Assembly: GCF_029201545.1 (NCBI RefSeq)
Contig: NZ_CP104007.1
Span: 3,568,501-3,632,500 of the forward strand
Length of the DNA stretch: 64,000 nt
Direction: 5' to 3'
Source: Devosia sp. FJ2-5-3
GTDB lineage: Bacteria > Pseudomonadota > Alphaproteobacteria > Rhizobiales > Devosiaceae
The notes beneath the pieces are model-generated. The model made no database searches, was not told where the DNA came from, and worked only from the letters and a program-made list of their open reading frames with translations. Every line of letters starts with the position of its first letter. The first letter of the stretch is position 1. Shown piece after piece: positions 35,992-45,322 of the stretch. A program made the position numbers and the translations under genes.

Positions 35992-37226
35992 CAGAAGAGG
36001 CTTAATTGCTGCGGCGGGGGCACGAGGCGCTGGCGCAGCTTTGCGTCATCGATCTGGCCCCCGGGTGTCCAATCGAAGGCGGTGATGAAGGGGCGCACCT
36101 TGTCGATGGAGCCGGCAATGCGGGCAATGTCGGCGAGGCGAAGCCGGGTGAGACGGCGGCTCGAGATGATGCGGTCGACGCTGCGCACGCCGAGGCCCGG
36201 CACGCGGAGCAGCATTTCACGGTCTGCACGATTGACGTCGACCGGGAAGCGCGCGCGCTCCTTGAGGGCCCAGGCCAGTTTTGGATCCACCGCCAGATCG
36301 AGGTTGCCCCCTTCCCCGCCGGCGACGATCTCGGGCACGTCAAAACCATAAAAGCGGATGAGCCAATCGGCCTGGTAGAGACGGTGCTCGCGCATGAGCG
36401 GGGGCGGCGCCAGCGGCAGGCGCGCGGAGGCGTCGGGAATAGGGGAAAAGGCGGAGTAATAGACGCGCTTCAGACGATAGCCGGAATAGAGCCCGGCAGC
36501 GCGGGTGAGGATGGCGTCGTCGTTGGCCTTGTCGGCGCCGATGATCATCTGGGTGGATTGGCCGGCGGGCGCAAACTTCTTCGGCCTGACGCGGCTGTTC
36601 TTTTCGGGCTTGGCCTCATCGAGTTTTCCACGGACCCGCGCCATGGCCGTGCGGATTTCGGCGGGACGCTTTTCGGGAGCGAGACTTTCGAGCGCGCTAT
36701 CGGTGGGCAGCTCGATATTGGTGGAGAGGCGATCGGCCCAGAGGCCGGCCTCGGCCAGAAGTTCGGGCGCTGCGTTGGGAATGACCTTGAGATGGATATA
36801 GCCGGCGAAGAGATGGTCTTCGCGGAGCGACCGGGCCACGCGCACCATCTGCTCCATCGTATAGTCGGGCGAGCGGATAATGCCGGAGGAGAGAAACAGG
36901 CCTTCTATATAATTGCGCTTGTAGAAATCGAGGGTGAGCTGGACCACCTCCTCGACCGAAAACCGCGCCCGCGCCACGTTGGAGGAAGAGCGATTGATGC
37001 AATAGGCGCAATCGTAGATGCAGAAATTGGTCAGCAGCAGTTTCAAGAGGCTGATGCAGCGCCCGTCCGGCGCATAGGAATGACAGATGCCGCTGCCCTC
37101 CGTCGAGCCGATCCCCTTCGTGCCGGCCGAATTGCGCTTCTCGCTGCCGCTGGAGGCGCAGGACGCATCATATTTGGCAGCATCGGCGAGAACCGCCAGC
37201 TTGCGATTTAGGGTAAGAGCGGCCAT
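35991..37226 (-). CDS. UDG-linked putative DNA modification/repair radical-SAM protein
   Basis: 411 residues. Radical-SAM cluster motif CIYDCAYC with Cys69, Cys73 and Cys76. C-terminal helix-hairpin-helix (LLRVPGLGVRSVDRIISSRRL) suggests DNA binding, and the protein ends in QQLSLF. This is the protein family (TIGR03916) found beside UdgX/DUF4130 genes across bacteria. Its reaction is not established. First gene of the two-gene operon. Confidence 0.9.
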   Translation of the reverse strand: MAALTLNRKLAVLADAAKYDASCASSGSEKRNSAGTKGIGSTEGSGICHSYAPDGRCISLLKLLLTNFCIYDCAYCINRSSSNVARARFSVEEVVQLTLDFYKRNYIEGLFLSSGIIRSPDYTMEQMVRVARSLREDHLFAGYIHLKVIPNAAPELLAEAGLWADRLSTNIELPTDSALESLAPEKRPAEIRTAMARVRGKLDEAKPEKNSRVRPKKFAPAGQSTQMIIGADKANDDAILTRAAGLYSGYRLKRVYYSAFSPIPDASARLPLAPPPLMREHRLYQADWLIRFYGFDVPEIVAGGEGGNLDLAVDPKLAWALKERARFPVDVNRADREMLLRVPGLGVRSVDRIISSRRLTRLRLADIARIAGSIDKVRPFITAFDWTPGGQIDDAKLRQRLVPPPQQLSLF

Positions 37227-37391
37227 CTTTTTTGTTCATCCTTTGTTCTGGATGAATACCGGGTCTGGCGCGGCGAGGGAATTGGGAAGTGGCGCGGTGG
37301 AGGGATTGTGATCGGGCCGTCAAAGCGGGGCGCGTGGCGCATGGTGGCGCCATTCGGAAAAAACTCTCCCCGCAAGACGGCTTAGGTGGCG

Positions 37392-37865
37392 TCAGGCCTT
37401 GCCCAGATGGCTTGGCCAGAAATCCTGATGGATTTTGGCGGCATCTTCCTCGAGTTCGGTGGGACCGATGACATCGACCTTACGGGCGCCGGTCTGGAGG
37501 ATTGCGCGCGAGGGCACATCGAGGCCGATGCCGGCGATCTCCCCCAGGCGCGTTTCGGAGCAGGCATAGACCAGCCGGCCGATGCCCGACCAATAGATGG
37601 CGCCGGCGCACATGGCGCAGGGTTCGGTGCTGGAATAGAGCGTGCACGCGGCGAGAGCGTCGGCACCAAAGTGCTGCGCGGCCAGTTTGACGAGGTTCAT
37701 CTCGGCATGATTGGTCATGTCGTGGCCGGTAAAGACGCTGTTTTCCGCCCGCAGGACCACTTTGCCATCCTTGACCAGCACGGCGCCGAACGGCTCGTTG
37801 CCATGGTCCATGGCCGCCTGCGACAATGCAATCGCCTCGCCCAGAAAAGCTGCGTGATCGGTCAT
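37392..37865 (-). CDS. Nucleoside/guanine deaminase family (CDA fold)
   Basis: 157 residues from the ATG at 37865 (GGGGAG upstream); a longer frame to 37940 overlaps the neighbour and is rejected. Zinc site: HAE (His53-Ala-Glu55) and PCAMC (Cys83, Cys86). C-terminal KIHQDFWPSHLGKA differs from tRNA adenosine deaminase. Closest to guanine-deaminase-like nucleoside deaminases; deaminates a purine or cytidine-like base by zinc-activated water. 23 bp after the TraB/GumN-like gene, probably the same transcript. Confidence 0.85.
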   Translation of the reverse strand: MTDHAAFLGEAIALSQAAMDHGNEPFGAVLVKDGKVVLRAENSVFTGHDMTNHAEMNLVKLAAQHFGADALAACTLYSSTEPCAMCAGAIYWSGIGRLVYACSETRLGEIAGIGLDVPSRAILQTGARKVDVIGPTELEEDAAKIHQDFWPSHLGKA

Positions 37866-37888
37866 GTCCGTCTCCCCAAGCCAAATCC

Positions 37889-38995
37889 CTACTCGATGGC
37901 GCCCGACAGGTCCTCGGGCGTGTCGATAGTCCGCATCCATTTCAGCGATCTGATCTCCCAGGCAGGGTCGGCAGCCTGCAGATCGGCCAGCAGCCCAGGC
38001 AGGTGGCCGGCACCATAGGTCATGTAGATGTTCTGGTGGCTGTCAGCCAAGATCCGTTCGGCAAGCTTGCGGTTGCGGAAATCGAGGATGACCGGATCGA
38101 GTGCGCTGGGCCCGGTGCGCCGCGCAAGCGTCATGGTAAGCCAACCACGGCATGCCGTCCCGACCAGACTCCTCTGCTCCGGGGTCGCGCCGCGAAGCAG
38201 GTTGACGATCTGGCCAATCCCCCCGTCGGTGGCGTCGTCCGCTTTCGATTTCGCCTGGTCTGCGTGAACGGCCTGGGCGAAACCGGGGTCGGATGCCTCG
38301 AGACGCTGGTACTCCTGCATCATGTCGGCGGTCGAGACGTCCGCGTTGACATGGCGGTCCGGCCGGGCGGCCATATCTTCCCGTAGAAACTGGAAGTAGT
38401 TCATCTGGAACTGCAGGCCACAGGCATCGCCAAGCATCTCGTAATTGGCGCTCAGATCACCGCCACCTGCCAGAGTTTGGGAGAACCAGGCATCGCCCTT
38501 CGGGTCGCTGACGACACCTTCATAATAGATCACGTTGCCGTCGCTCAACGCCTTCTCGAGATCATATATGACGGACTTGTAGAACCCCTCCGACCCGACA
38601 TGCATCATACCCTGGAAAATGACGGTCTTGGTCCCGTTGGAGAGGGTTGCCTGGGGCACAGTCAAAGGCCGAAGCGCCGTTTGCAGCGCAAGATAATAGA
38701 GCGGGGCCGCCAACAAGGCCGAAAGGGTAAAGAGGGTTGCGACCGCGGCTTTGAAATAGCTTGTCCGCCAGTGCTGCCGCCGTTGACCCGAGAAGCAGCG
38801 CCGGACCAGCCAAGCGATGGGAAATGCCAGCAGGAGCGCCAGCACCACGACGCCCAGCAGGATCCATGGTGACGCTTCGATGAGGACGGGGAGCCCAAGT
38901 AAAAAGCCGAGGAAAAGCAGGAACCAGAGAATGGCGGACAGCCTCAACTTGAACCGTTCGCTGCCCGCGCCCACAATCGTCGCACTGTCGGTCAT
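37889..38995 (-). CDS. TraB/GumN-like membrane protein
   Basis: 368 residues. Three N-terminal membrane helices (about 19-38, 44-64, 85-106) followed by a soluble domain with VIFQGMMHVGSEGFYKSV and IYYEGV, then near the C-terminus IYMTYGAGHLPGL. These are the GX2H-type motifs of the TraB/GumN/TIKI family, whose animal members are metalloproteases. The catalytic nature in this protein is unproven. Topology suggests the domain is periplasmic. Confidence 0.6.
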   Translation of the reverse strand: MTDSATIVGAGSERFKLRLSAILWFLLFLGFLLGLPVLIEASPWILLGVVVLALLLAFPIAWLVRRCFSGQRRQHWRTSYFKAAVATLFTLSALLAAPLYYLALQTALRPLTVPQATLSNGTKTVIFQGMMHVGSEGFYKSVIYDLEKALSDGNVIYYEGVVSDPKGDAWFSQTLAGGGDLSANYEMLGDACGLQFQMNYFQFLREDMAARPDRHVNADVSTADMMQEYQRLEASDPGFAQAVHADQAKSKADDATDGGIGQIVNLLRGATPEQRSLVGTACRGWLTMTLARRTGPSALDPVILDFRNRKLAERILADSHQNIYMTYGAGHLPGLLADLQAADPAWEIRSLKWMRTIDTPEDLSGAIE

Positions 38996-39058
38996 TTACG
39001 CCCCCACGGTACCTGGATGAACGTCATCCTGCAGTGGAGGCCGTCAGTCCGCCATGAA

Positions 39059-39727
39059 CTATTTCAATGAATCGAAGCTGCCATCAAGGGCAAACCAGCA
39101 GTTGAAGAAGGTGGTATCGCCATCGCGGTCAAAATAGCCTTGCGTCACATAGCGATCATCGCTCTGGAATGCCGCATTGACGGTGATCTCCTGGGGCCGA
39201 ACTCCAAACTCGGCTGACGCTTCACCAGCGCAAAAGCGAGGCATCTGGCTCAAGTCCAGCTGAGCCGGGGTGCCATTCTGTGGAGGATTTGCCGGCTGCG
39301 GTGCAGAGGGTGCCTGCTGGCCACTTTCGATGTAAAGCGTGAGCTCGTAGTTGGCAGTTTCACCGCGGCGAGCGGCATTGCGCATCAGGTAGACATCGAC
39401 AACGTAATTGCCGCTGGATGGGACGACAAACGAGGTCCCGTTTCCGGAAATCGAGCCATTGTACAGCGCTTCGCTGGCGCCGGGCGCGGTGATGTTGAAG
39501 TAGCTGCTCGCATTATCCGTATCGAGCTGGACGTCCATTGTCTGGCCCGCCGAAGCGCCGATGCTGTAGCGGACGCTTTGATCACCCGTAATGCTGCCTG
39601 TTATGGTGGTGCCTGAAGTGCCACGGGCGAAGTGGACGGTTTCATTCCTTGCCTGCGCCATTGCAGGGGTGAGGCATGAGCCAGCCAACATGGCCGACAG
39701 TGCCAAGGTGTTCAGTGAGAGCCGCAT
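39059..39727 (-). CDS. Secreted hypothetical protein with PPC-like beta domain
   Basis: 222 residues; start fixed by GGGAGG seven bases before the ATG at 39727. Signal peptide ends at PAMAQ. A region at about 30-125 (VHFARGTSGTTITGSITGDQ to GNYVVDVYLMRNAARRG) resembles bacterial pre-peptidase C-terminal beta-sandwich domains. A Pro-rich linker precedes a C-terminal part with two Cys (PRFCAGEAS and FFNCWF) that could form a disulphide. No enzymatic motif. Confidence 0.7.
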   Translation of the reverse strand: MRLSLNTLALSAMLAGSCLTPAMAQARNETVHFARGTSGTTITGSITGDQSVRYSIGASAGQTMDVQLDTDNASSYFNITAPGASEALYNGSISGNGTSFVVPSSGNYVVDVYLMRNAARRGETANYELTLYIESGQQAPSAPQPANPPQNGTPAQLDLSQMPRFCAGEASAEFGVRPQEITVNAAFQSDDRYVTQGYFDRDGDTTFFNCWFALDGSFDSLK

Positions 39728-39840
39728 CACAATCCTCCCTCGATCCCACGAGGGTGCCGAAGGAATATGACGCAATGTGGACAGATCGACAGACGGACAG
39801 AGCGCGGGGGCTGATGCTGCCTAGTCCTGGCCCAAAATGG

Positions 39841-40317
39841 TCAGGCGCTCGCGGGCTCTTCCGCCAGCTCCGCCATTGCTTGCTGCAAGCGGGTGAAGCC
39901 GAGGCCTGTTCCTTGCTCCCGGACGTCGCCATCGGCAGCGCTCGCAAAAACGGCCTGCTCGGTGAAGGTCATGATCGTCTTGCTCGCGGCGCCCGCGAAC
40001 TCGACGGTGACCAGCGAGGACGAGATGGGCACATCATCGGTTCGCATCGTATAGGCATAGACGATCCGTTGACGCGGATGGATTTCGAGGAAATGAGCCA
40101 GCATCGCCTGGCGGGTGCCATCAGGCATTTGCCAGATCATGCTTTCCTGCCCGTCGATGCGGAAATCGAAGCGATCCTCCATCACGTGCCAATCGGGGTG
40201 ACAGGCATTCCACCGACGCTTGAGCTGGTGATCCGACCAGAAGCGGAAAGCGTGGGCAGGGCTGCCCGGCAATTCCCGCTCGATGACAAAGGACCTGTGA
40301 TCAACAAAAACGCCCAT
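39841..40317 (-). CDS. SRPBCC/AHSA1-family protein
   Basis: 158 residues, hot-dog-like START fold family: VIERELPGSPAHAFRFWSD, later FLEIHPRQRIVYAYTM and TVEFAGAASKTIMTFTEQ. Proteins of this type commonly follow ArsR-like regulators, as here (1-bp overlap). Ligand unknown. Confidence 0.88.
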   Translation of the reverse strand: MGVFVDHRSFVIERELPGSPAHAFRFWSDHQLKRRWNACHPDWHVMEDRFDFRIDGQESMIWQMPDGTRQAMLAHFLEIHPRQRIVYAYTMRTDDVPISSSLVTVEFAGAASKTIMTFTEQAVFASAADGDVREQGTGLGFTRLQQAMAELAEEPASA

Positions 40318-40655
40318 CAGTGGTCCTTTTCTTCCGGAATTTCGGCCATGAGATCGGCCAATCGGTCGAAGGCAGCATGCATCTCCATTTGCCGGCTATC
40401 AATCCAGCCGGAGATATCTGCAAAGGCATCGCGGCGCATGCGGTAGGTTCTGATGCGGCCCGTCTTTTCGCTGACGACCACGCCGCCCTCTTCCAGAATT
40501 TTGAGGTGCTTGAGCACCGCAGGCAATTGCACGTCGGCAGGAGCGGCCAGCTCCTTTACCGAGGCCGGCCCTTTGCAGAGCCTTTCGACGAAGCTGCGAC
40601 GATAGGGATCGGCCATGATCTGGAACAGGCGGTCGAGAGTATTGGTGGCCGTCAT
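40317..40655 (-). CDS. ArsR-family transcriptional regulator
   Basis: 112 residues. Winged helix: LFQIMADPYRRSFVERLCKG, SVKELAAPADVQLPAVLKHLKILE, then the wing VVVSEKTGRIRTYRM. No metal-binding cysteines, so not a classical arsenic sensor. Overlaps the GST gene by 4 bp and the AHSA1 gene by 1 bp; probably autoregulates the three-gene operon. Confidence 0.9.
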   Translation of the reverse strand: MTATNTLDRLFQIMADPYRRSFVERLCKGPASVKELAAPADVQLPAVLKHLKILEEGGVVVSEKTGRIRTYRMRRDAFADISGWIDSRQMEMHAAFDRLADLMAEIPEEKDH

Positions 40656-41338
40656 GCGGAGGGGTCCAGGTAGCGCGTCGGCATGGCATCGCGATAGGGG
40701 AAGAACTTGAAATAGGGCTGGGCCTCCCGCAAGACGCGCTGGACCGATGGGCGGGCCAGAAGACGCTCGAGATAGGCGCCGAGCTGTGGGCGATCATCCC
40801 CCGGGGGATGCACGATGGTGGCGAAGAAGAGGGCCGGCAGCGCCGAGCAATCAGCCATGGAAAAGGTTTTGCCGGTGATCCACGGCCTGTTGTGGAGCTG
40901 GCCTTCGACCATGTCATAGGCGACATCCAGGGTGGCATGCGCTTCTGCAACGCCATGCGGGTCTGCGGTTCCCTCGGGCCGGATGCGGTCTCCCACGATC
41001 TTTTGCATCGGCACGCTGACATAGAGATCGAAGAAGCGGTCCCATAGCCTTGTGTCCAGCTGAAGGGTGGAATCGTTCGGGATGAGGGGTAGTGAGCCGG
41101 GATAGTGCTGCTGCAGATACTCGATGATGATGCTGGTCTCGGCCACGATCCTGTTGTCGCGACTGTCGTGGAGGACAGGAATCTTGCCGACCGGCCAGCG
41201 CTCGATATGCGCCGCTGCCGACCCAGGGTTGGAAAAATCAACAAGACTGGCCTCGAACGCAATGTCGTTCTCATAGAGGGCGATGAGCACCTTGTGACAG
41301 AACGAAGCCAGGGGGTGGAGGTGGAGCGTGAGGGTCAT
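40652..41338 (-). CDS. Glutathione S-transferase family protein
   Basis: 228 residues or so from the ATG at 41338 (a TTG at 41359 would add seven). N-terminal thioredoxin fold (LHPLASFCHKVLIALYEND, cis-Pro region GKIPVLHD, VAETSIIIEYL) and all-helical C-terminal domain (GKTFSMADCSALPALFF). First gene of the GST-ArsR-AHSA1 operon. Conjugates or reduces an unknown electrophile with glutathione. Confidence 0.88.
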   Translation of the reverse strand: MTLTLHLHPLASFCHKVLIALYENDIAFEASLVDFSNPGSAAAHIERWPVGKIPVLHDSRDNRIVAETSIIIEYLQQHYPGSLPLIPNDSTLQLDTRLWDRFFDLYVSVPMQKIVGDRIRPEGTADPHGVAEAHATLDVAYDMVEGQLHNRPWITGKTFSMADCSALPALFFATIVHPPGDDRPQLGAYLERLLARPSVQRVLREAQPYFKFFPYRDAMPTRYLDPSA

Positions 41339-41438
41339 GGCAATCCCATAAGTTTCCAACTACGGAAACCAATATCGCCGCAGCGTGCGCTTGGCAAGAA
41401 ACTTTCCTTCTCTGGAAAGTTATGAGCGCGGGGTGGCG

Positions 41439-42587
41439 CTAGCCCAAAGCCAAACGAGTCAGCTCGACATGGGCGGAATAGACATCGGGGTGATCGATGG
41501 CCCTGCAGCCGAGAATGACTATCGCCGAATTCGACCCGAGTTGGCTGGTCCAGGACGTGCCCAGTCCGCCGGCCCAGCCGACTTCCCCAGCCAGATCGGC
41601 GTTCACCTGGCGGTTCGCATCGACCGAAAGCCCATAGCCCCAGCCTCGCCCATCGAGAAATGGTGCTGAGGCCTCGCGCTGGCTTTGGGTCAGATGGTCG
41701 GAGAGCATCCAGCGCAGATATTGCTGCCCGATGAGCCGGCCCTTGGGACCCAGGCCATCATTGCCCAGCATCTTGGCGAAGGCGAGATAGTCCGACGCGG
41801 TCGAAACCATGCTCACTTCGAACTGCTGCCGGTTCAACCACGCGCTGGACCTGGGCTGGTCGGTCGGGGACATGTCGGCCCGATAGGCTGCGGTCAGGCG
41901 ATCGCGGTCTTGGGGCGGCACGACGAACCCTGTGTCGACCATGCCGAGGGGGATCGTTATGCGCTCGGCGATCTGCGCCGACAGGGGTTTGCCGGCAATG
42001 CGGGACACCAGAATGCCCTGGACCAGGGTCGCAATGTTGTAGAACCAACTGGCTCCCGGTTGCGCCAGGAGCGGCAAGGCGCCGATGTGACCGAGCCACT
42101 CGTCCGGCGTCATGGGATTTGCCGGATCGTCGGGACCAAAGCCGGAGAGGTCCAGTCTGGCTATCTCGCGCTGGATGGGTGTCGCGCCCGGCGGCATGGC
42201 CAATATCCCGGTGCCAAGGCGGGAACTGAGCAGGTGTTCGACGGTGATCGGTGCCGAGGCGGGCATGGTCTCGTCAAGCGGCGCATCGACCCGCTTGAGC
42301 ACAGTGGGATGAGCGAGCTCCGGCAGCCATTTTGCCACCGGCTCGTCCAACCCAACACGCTCATCCTCGATCAATTGCAGCAATGCCAGGGCAATGAGCG
42401 GCTTGCCCATGGACGATATTCTGAAAAGCGCGTCGGTTGAAATTGGCCGCAGACCTTCGCTCTCCATGTGACCGGCGGAAAACAGCCTTACCGCGCCATC
42501 CCGCAGCACACCGACCACGGCTCCCGGCTGGAGCGGCCCGGCCACCAGGCGCTGGAGCAGCGTGTGAAGATCGACGTCGCTGGACAT
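41439..42587 (-). CDS. Serine hydrolase, class C beta-lactamase family
   Basis: 382 residues from the ATG at 42587 (AGAGGA upstream; the frame continues to 42617 without a better site). SxxK is Ser59-Met-Gly-Lys62 in FRISSMGKP; Tyr of the YxN motif lies in WFYNIAT; third-motif region GWAGGLGTSW. No signal peptide, so cytoplasmic esterase or peptidase-like activity is likelier than antibiotic resistance. Confidence 0.85.
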   Translation of the reverse strand: MSSDVDLHTLLQRLVAGPLQPGAVVGVLRDGAVRLFSAGHMESEGLRPISTDALFRISSMGKPLIALALLQLIEDERVGLDEPVAKWLPELAHPTVLKRVDAPLDETMPASAPITVEHLLSSRLGTGILAMPPGATPIQREIARLDLSGFGPDDPANPMTPDEWLGHIGALPLLAQPGASWFYNIATLVQGILVSRIAGKPLSAQIAERITIPLGMVDTGFVVPPQDRDRLTAAYRADMSPTDQPRSSAWLNRQQFEVSMVSTASDYLAFAKMLGNDGLGPKGRLIGQQYLRWMLSDHLTQSQREASAPFLDGRGWGYGLSVDANRQVNADLAGEVGWAGGLGTSWTSQLGSNSAIVILGCRAIDHPDVYSAHVELTRLALG

Positions 42588-42728
42588 GGGGCATTCCTCT
42601 GCGGCAGTTGCTTTCAACGGACCGACGAATGGGCAGCATTCGTTTCGACAGCCCGATGCAGGCCTGCTTTCCCATCATTGTCGTTCGGCGCTATGATCGG
42701 GATAGAGCCCGTATGCGAGGAGTGCCCG

Positions 42729-43088
42729 ATGAAAACCGCCAATTACGACCGCGTGTTCGGCTATTCGATGGCCAGCATTCACAAGCTCTATGTGGAGAAG
42801 GTGGAGCGCAAGGGGCGATCGCCCAAGGATGTGGACCGGGTGATCTGCTGGCTGACCGGGCATGACGACCAAAGCCTCAAAGCCGCCATGGCCGATGGAC
42901 AGAATCTCGGCGAATTCTTTGCCGAAGCGCCGGGGCTCAATCCGGCGCGCGGCCTGATCAAGGGGGTGATCTGCGGGGTGCGGGTGGAAGAAATCGAGGA
43001 CCCGACGATGCAGAACATCCGCTATATGGACAAGCTCGTCGATGAGGTCGCCAAGGGCAAGGCGATGGAGAAGATCCTGAGGGCGTAA
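42729..43088 (+). CDS. DUF2200 family protein
   Basis: 119 residues; AGGAG seven bases before the ATG at 42729 (the frame extends upstream without a start signal). Recognisable by MASIHKLYVEKVERKGR, VICWLTGH and the C-terminal MDKLVDEVAKGKAMEKIL. Function unknown; related to small proteins acting on or binding nucleic acids has not been shown. Divergent from the serine hydrolase gene. Confidence 0.85.
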   Translation: MKTANYDRVFGYSMASIHKLYVEKVERKGRSPKDVDRVICWLTGHDDQSLKAAMADGQNLGEFFAEAPGLNPARGLIKGVICGVRVEEIEDPTMQNIRYMDKLVDEVAKGKAMEKILRA

Positions 43089-43242
43089 CCGGCAGCGACT
43101 GCCGCAGGACGCGAGACTTGCCGCGTCATCGTTCGATTATCGACACCAGTGCGTCGCGATTGGATTTCTAGGCAACAAGGTCGGGTGGGACTACATTTCC
43201 TCTCAACACGGCGCCAGACGCCGCAGCAATTGGGAGACGAAG

Positions 43243-44193
43243 ATGACCCTCGAACTTGGCGGCATCCACCATCTGACGGCCGTTACCGCAGACGCACCGC
43301 GCAATCTGCAGTTTTACACCCAGACGCTGGGCATGCGCCTGATCAAGAAGACGGTGAACCAGGACGACACCACCGCCTATCACCTCTTCTATGGCGATGG
43401 CGTGGCCTCGCCGGGTGCTGACCTGACCTTTTTCGACTTTAACACGCTGGGCGAAACCCGCGGCAATCACAGCGTTGGCCGCACCGGATTGCGCGTGGAC
43501 AGCGAAGAAACGCTGAAGTGGTGGAAGGAGCATCTGGAAGCCAATAAGGTTTCGACCAGCGGCATCAAGGAGCGGTTCGGGCATGTGTCGCTCGATTTCG
43601 AGGATTTCGAGGGCCAGCGCTTCCGCCTCGTGGTCGACGGGACGAACAAGGTAATCCCCTGGGCCAAGTCGCCCGTGCCGGCGGACAAGCAGATCATCGG
43701 GCTGGGACCGATCACCCTGTCGGTGCCGAAACTCGAACCGACCGATGTGATGCTGACCAAGGTGATGAACATGCGCCAGGTGCGCAATTATCCGGCCCGC
43801 GAGCGCAATGGCGAAGTGTTCGTCTATGAAATGGGTCCGGGTGGACCGGCAGCCGAGCTGCATGTTTCGGTCGATCCGAGCCTGCCGCGCGTGCGGCCCG
43901 GCGCAGGGGGCGTGCACCACGTCGCGTTCCGGACGCCCGACCAGGAAAGCCTCCGCCAATGGATCGAGCGGGTGAACAGCTTCGGCGTGCGGTCCTCCGG
44001 GGAAGTCGAGCGGTTCTACTTCACCTCGCTCTATTTCCGCGAGCCAAACGGAATCCTGTTCGAGATTGCCACCGACGTGCCCGGATTTGCCGCGGACGAA
44101 CCGATGGACAGTTTGGGCGAAACGCTGGCGCTGCCGCCCTTCCTCGAGCCACAGCGAGCCCGGATCGAAGCGGGACTGAAGCCGCTGGTCTAA
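43243..44193 (+). CDS. Ring-cleaving dioxygenase of the glyoxalase (VOC) fold, MhqO-like
   Basis: 316 residues, two VOC modules. Metal ligands expected at His of GIHHLTAV near the N-terminus, His of GGVHHVAFRT, and Glu of PNGILFEIAT. Length and spacing match MhqA/MhqO-type hydroquinone dioxygenases, which open substituted hydroquinone or catechol rings. RBS GGGAGACG precedes ATG. Ends in a strong terminator. Substrate not determined. Confidence 0.88.
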   Translation: MTLELGGIHHLTAVTADAPRNLQFYTQTLGMRLIKKTVNQDDTTAYHLFYGDGVASPGADLTFFDFNTLGETRGNHSVGRTGLRVDSEETLKWWKEHLEANKVSTSGIKERFGHVSLDFEDFEGQRFRLVVDGTNKVIPWAKSPVPADKQIIGLGPITLSVPKLEPTDVMLTKVMNMRQVRNYPARERNGEVFVYEMGPGGPAAELHVSVDPSLPRVRPGAGGVHHVAFRTPDQESLRQWIERVNSFGVRSSGEVERFYFTSLYFREPNGILFEIATDVPGFAADEPMDSLGETLALPPFLEPQRARIEAGLKPLV

Positions 44194-44210
44194 GCGAGAT
44201 GACCAAGACA

Positions 44211-44239
44211 GAGCCCTCCCTTCGGGGAGGGCTCTTTTT
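44211..44239. terminator. Intrinsic terminator between convergent genes
   Basis: Perfect 10-bp stem GAGCCCTCCC / GGGAGGGCTC with TTCG tetraloop and TTTTT. Ends the dioxygenase transcript; may serve the convergent AraC gene too. Confidence 0.88.
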
Positions 44240-44241
44240 GT

Positions 44242-45135
44242 TTAGGCAGCAACGAGCGGCGACTGGCGGGCCTGACGAATGTCTTGGGCCGGAGGCCGGC
44301 CGAAGAGGCGCGTATATTCGCGGGTGAAATGGGTGACACTCTCATAGCCCACCGCATAGGCGGCCTGGCTGGCGGACATGGCCTCGGCCAGCATGAGGCG
44401 TCGCGCCTCGATGAGGCGCAGCTGCTGCTGGAACTGGAGCGGCGAGAGCGAGGTGACAGCCCTGAAATGGTGATGAAAAGAGGAAAGGCTCATGCCCGCA
44501 AGATGAGCCAGATCTTCCACGGCAAGGGGCTGAACATAGTCGGCGCGGAGTTTTGCGACGGCCCGTCCGATGCGCTCGACATGGCTGTCGGGCCAGCCCA
44601 GCCGGCGGATGGCGGCGCCATGGCGGCCGGCGAGAAGCCAGAAATGGATTTCACGCACCAATTGGCGCCCGAGAATGGGCAAGGCCATGGGCCGGCCGAG
44701 CAGATCGACGAGGCGCAGAGCGGCATTGGCGACTTCGGCGCTGGTTTCATCGACCCGAACGGGCGCGAGGCTGCCAGGCTGCTGGGCGTCCATTTCGCCA
44801 CTCAGCTCGGCGATAAGCGCGGGATCCAGGTCAAGCACGAGCGAATAATAGGGTGATGCGATGCTCGCCTGCGTAATCTGGCTGATGGTGGGGACATCGG
44901 CGGTGATGAAGAGGCTTTCGCCAGCGGAAAAATCATAGGGCACGCCATCCATCGAGACGCGCTTTGCGCCCTGGACCACCAGAACGACCATGGGTTGGGA
45001 AATGGCAAATTGCAGCGCACTGGGCGTGGTGGCGCGGATGAGCGTCAGCCCGGCAATATTGGTGGAGGCGATTCCGGCAGTGTCTGCCTGGGCATCCGCA
45101 TAGCGGGAGATTGCCTGGGTGAGCGCGTTTTCCAT
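44242..45135 (-). CDS. AraC-family transcriptional regulator
   Basis: 297 residues. N-terminal AraC_N-type cupin domain (PMVVLVVQGAKRVSMDGVP, DFSAGESLFITADVPT) and C-terminal two-helix-turn-helix domain (LAHLAGMSLSSFHHHFRAVT; AAYAVGYESVTHFTREYTRLFG). Divergent from the SDR gene across 187 bp, which it probably controls in response to a small aldehyde or redox-active compound. Confidence 0.9.
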   Translation of the reverse strand: MENALTQAISRYADAQADTAGIASTNIAGLTLIRATTPSALQFAISQPMVVLVVQGAKRVSMDGVPYDFSAGESLFITADVPTISQITQASIASPYYSLVLDLDPALIAELSGEMDAQQPGSLAPVRVDETSAEVANAALRLVDLLGRPMALPILGRQLVREIHFWLLAGRHGAAIRRLGWPDSHVERIGRAVAKLRADYVQPLAVEDLAHLAGMSLSSFHHHFRAVTSLSPLQFQQQLRLIEARRLMLAEAMSASQAAYAVGYESVTHFTREYTRLFGRPPAQDIRQARQSPLVAA

Positions 45136-45322
45136 GCCGGGAAGCTAGGCGGGCAAAGCTGCAGACACAAGCCATATTGGAGAAATAGGCAAGATTTCTG
45201 GTCGATCCGGCAAATGTAACAACCTCAAATCCGGCACTTTCCAGTCGAAGCGAGCGGGACACACCCAACGCCCCGTTCGATCAGGCAAGGAGCCACGCGC
45301 TCCCGCAACATGGAGAGACCAA

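Noticed and set aside
41439..42587. Antibiotic-resistance beta-lactamase
   Set aside because: Has SxxK but no signal peptide and an atypical third motif; better described as a family serine hydrolase.
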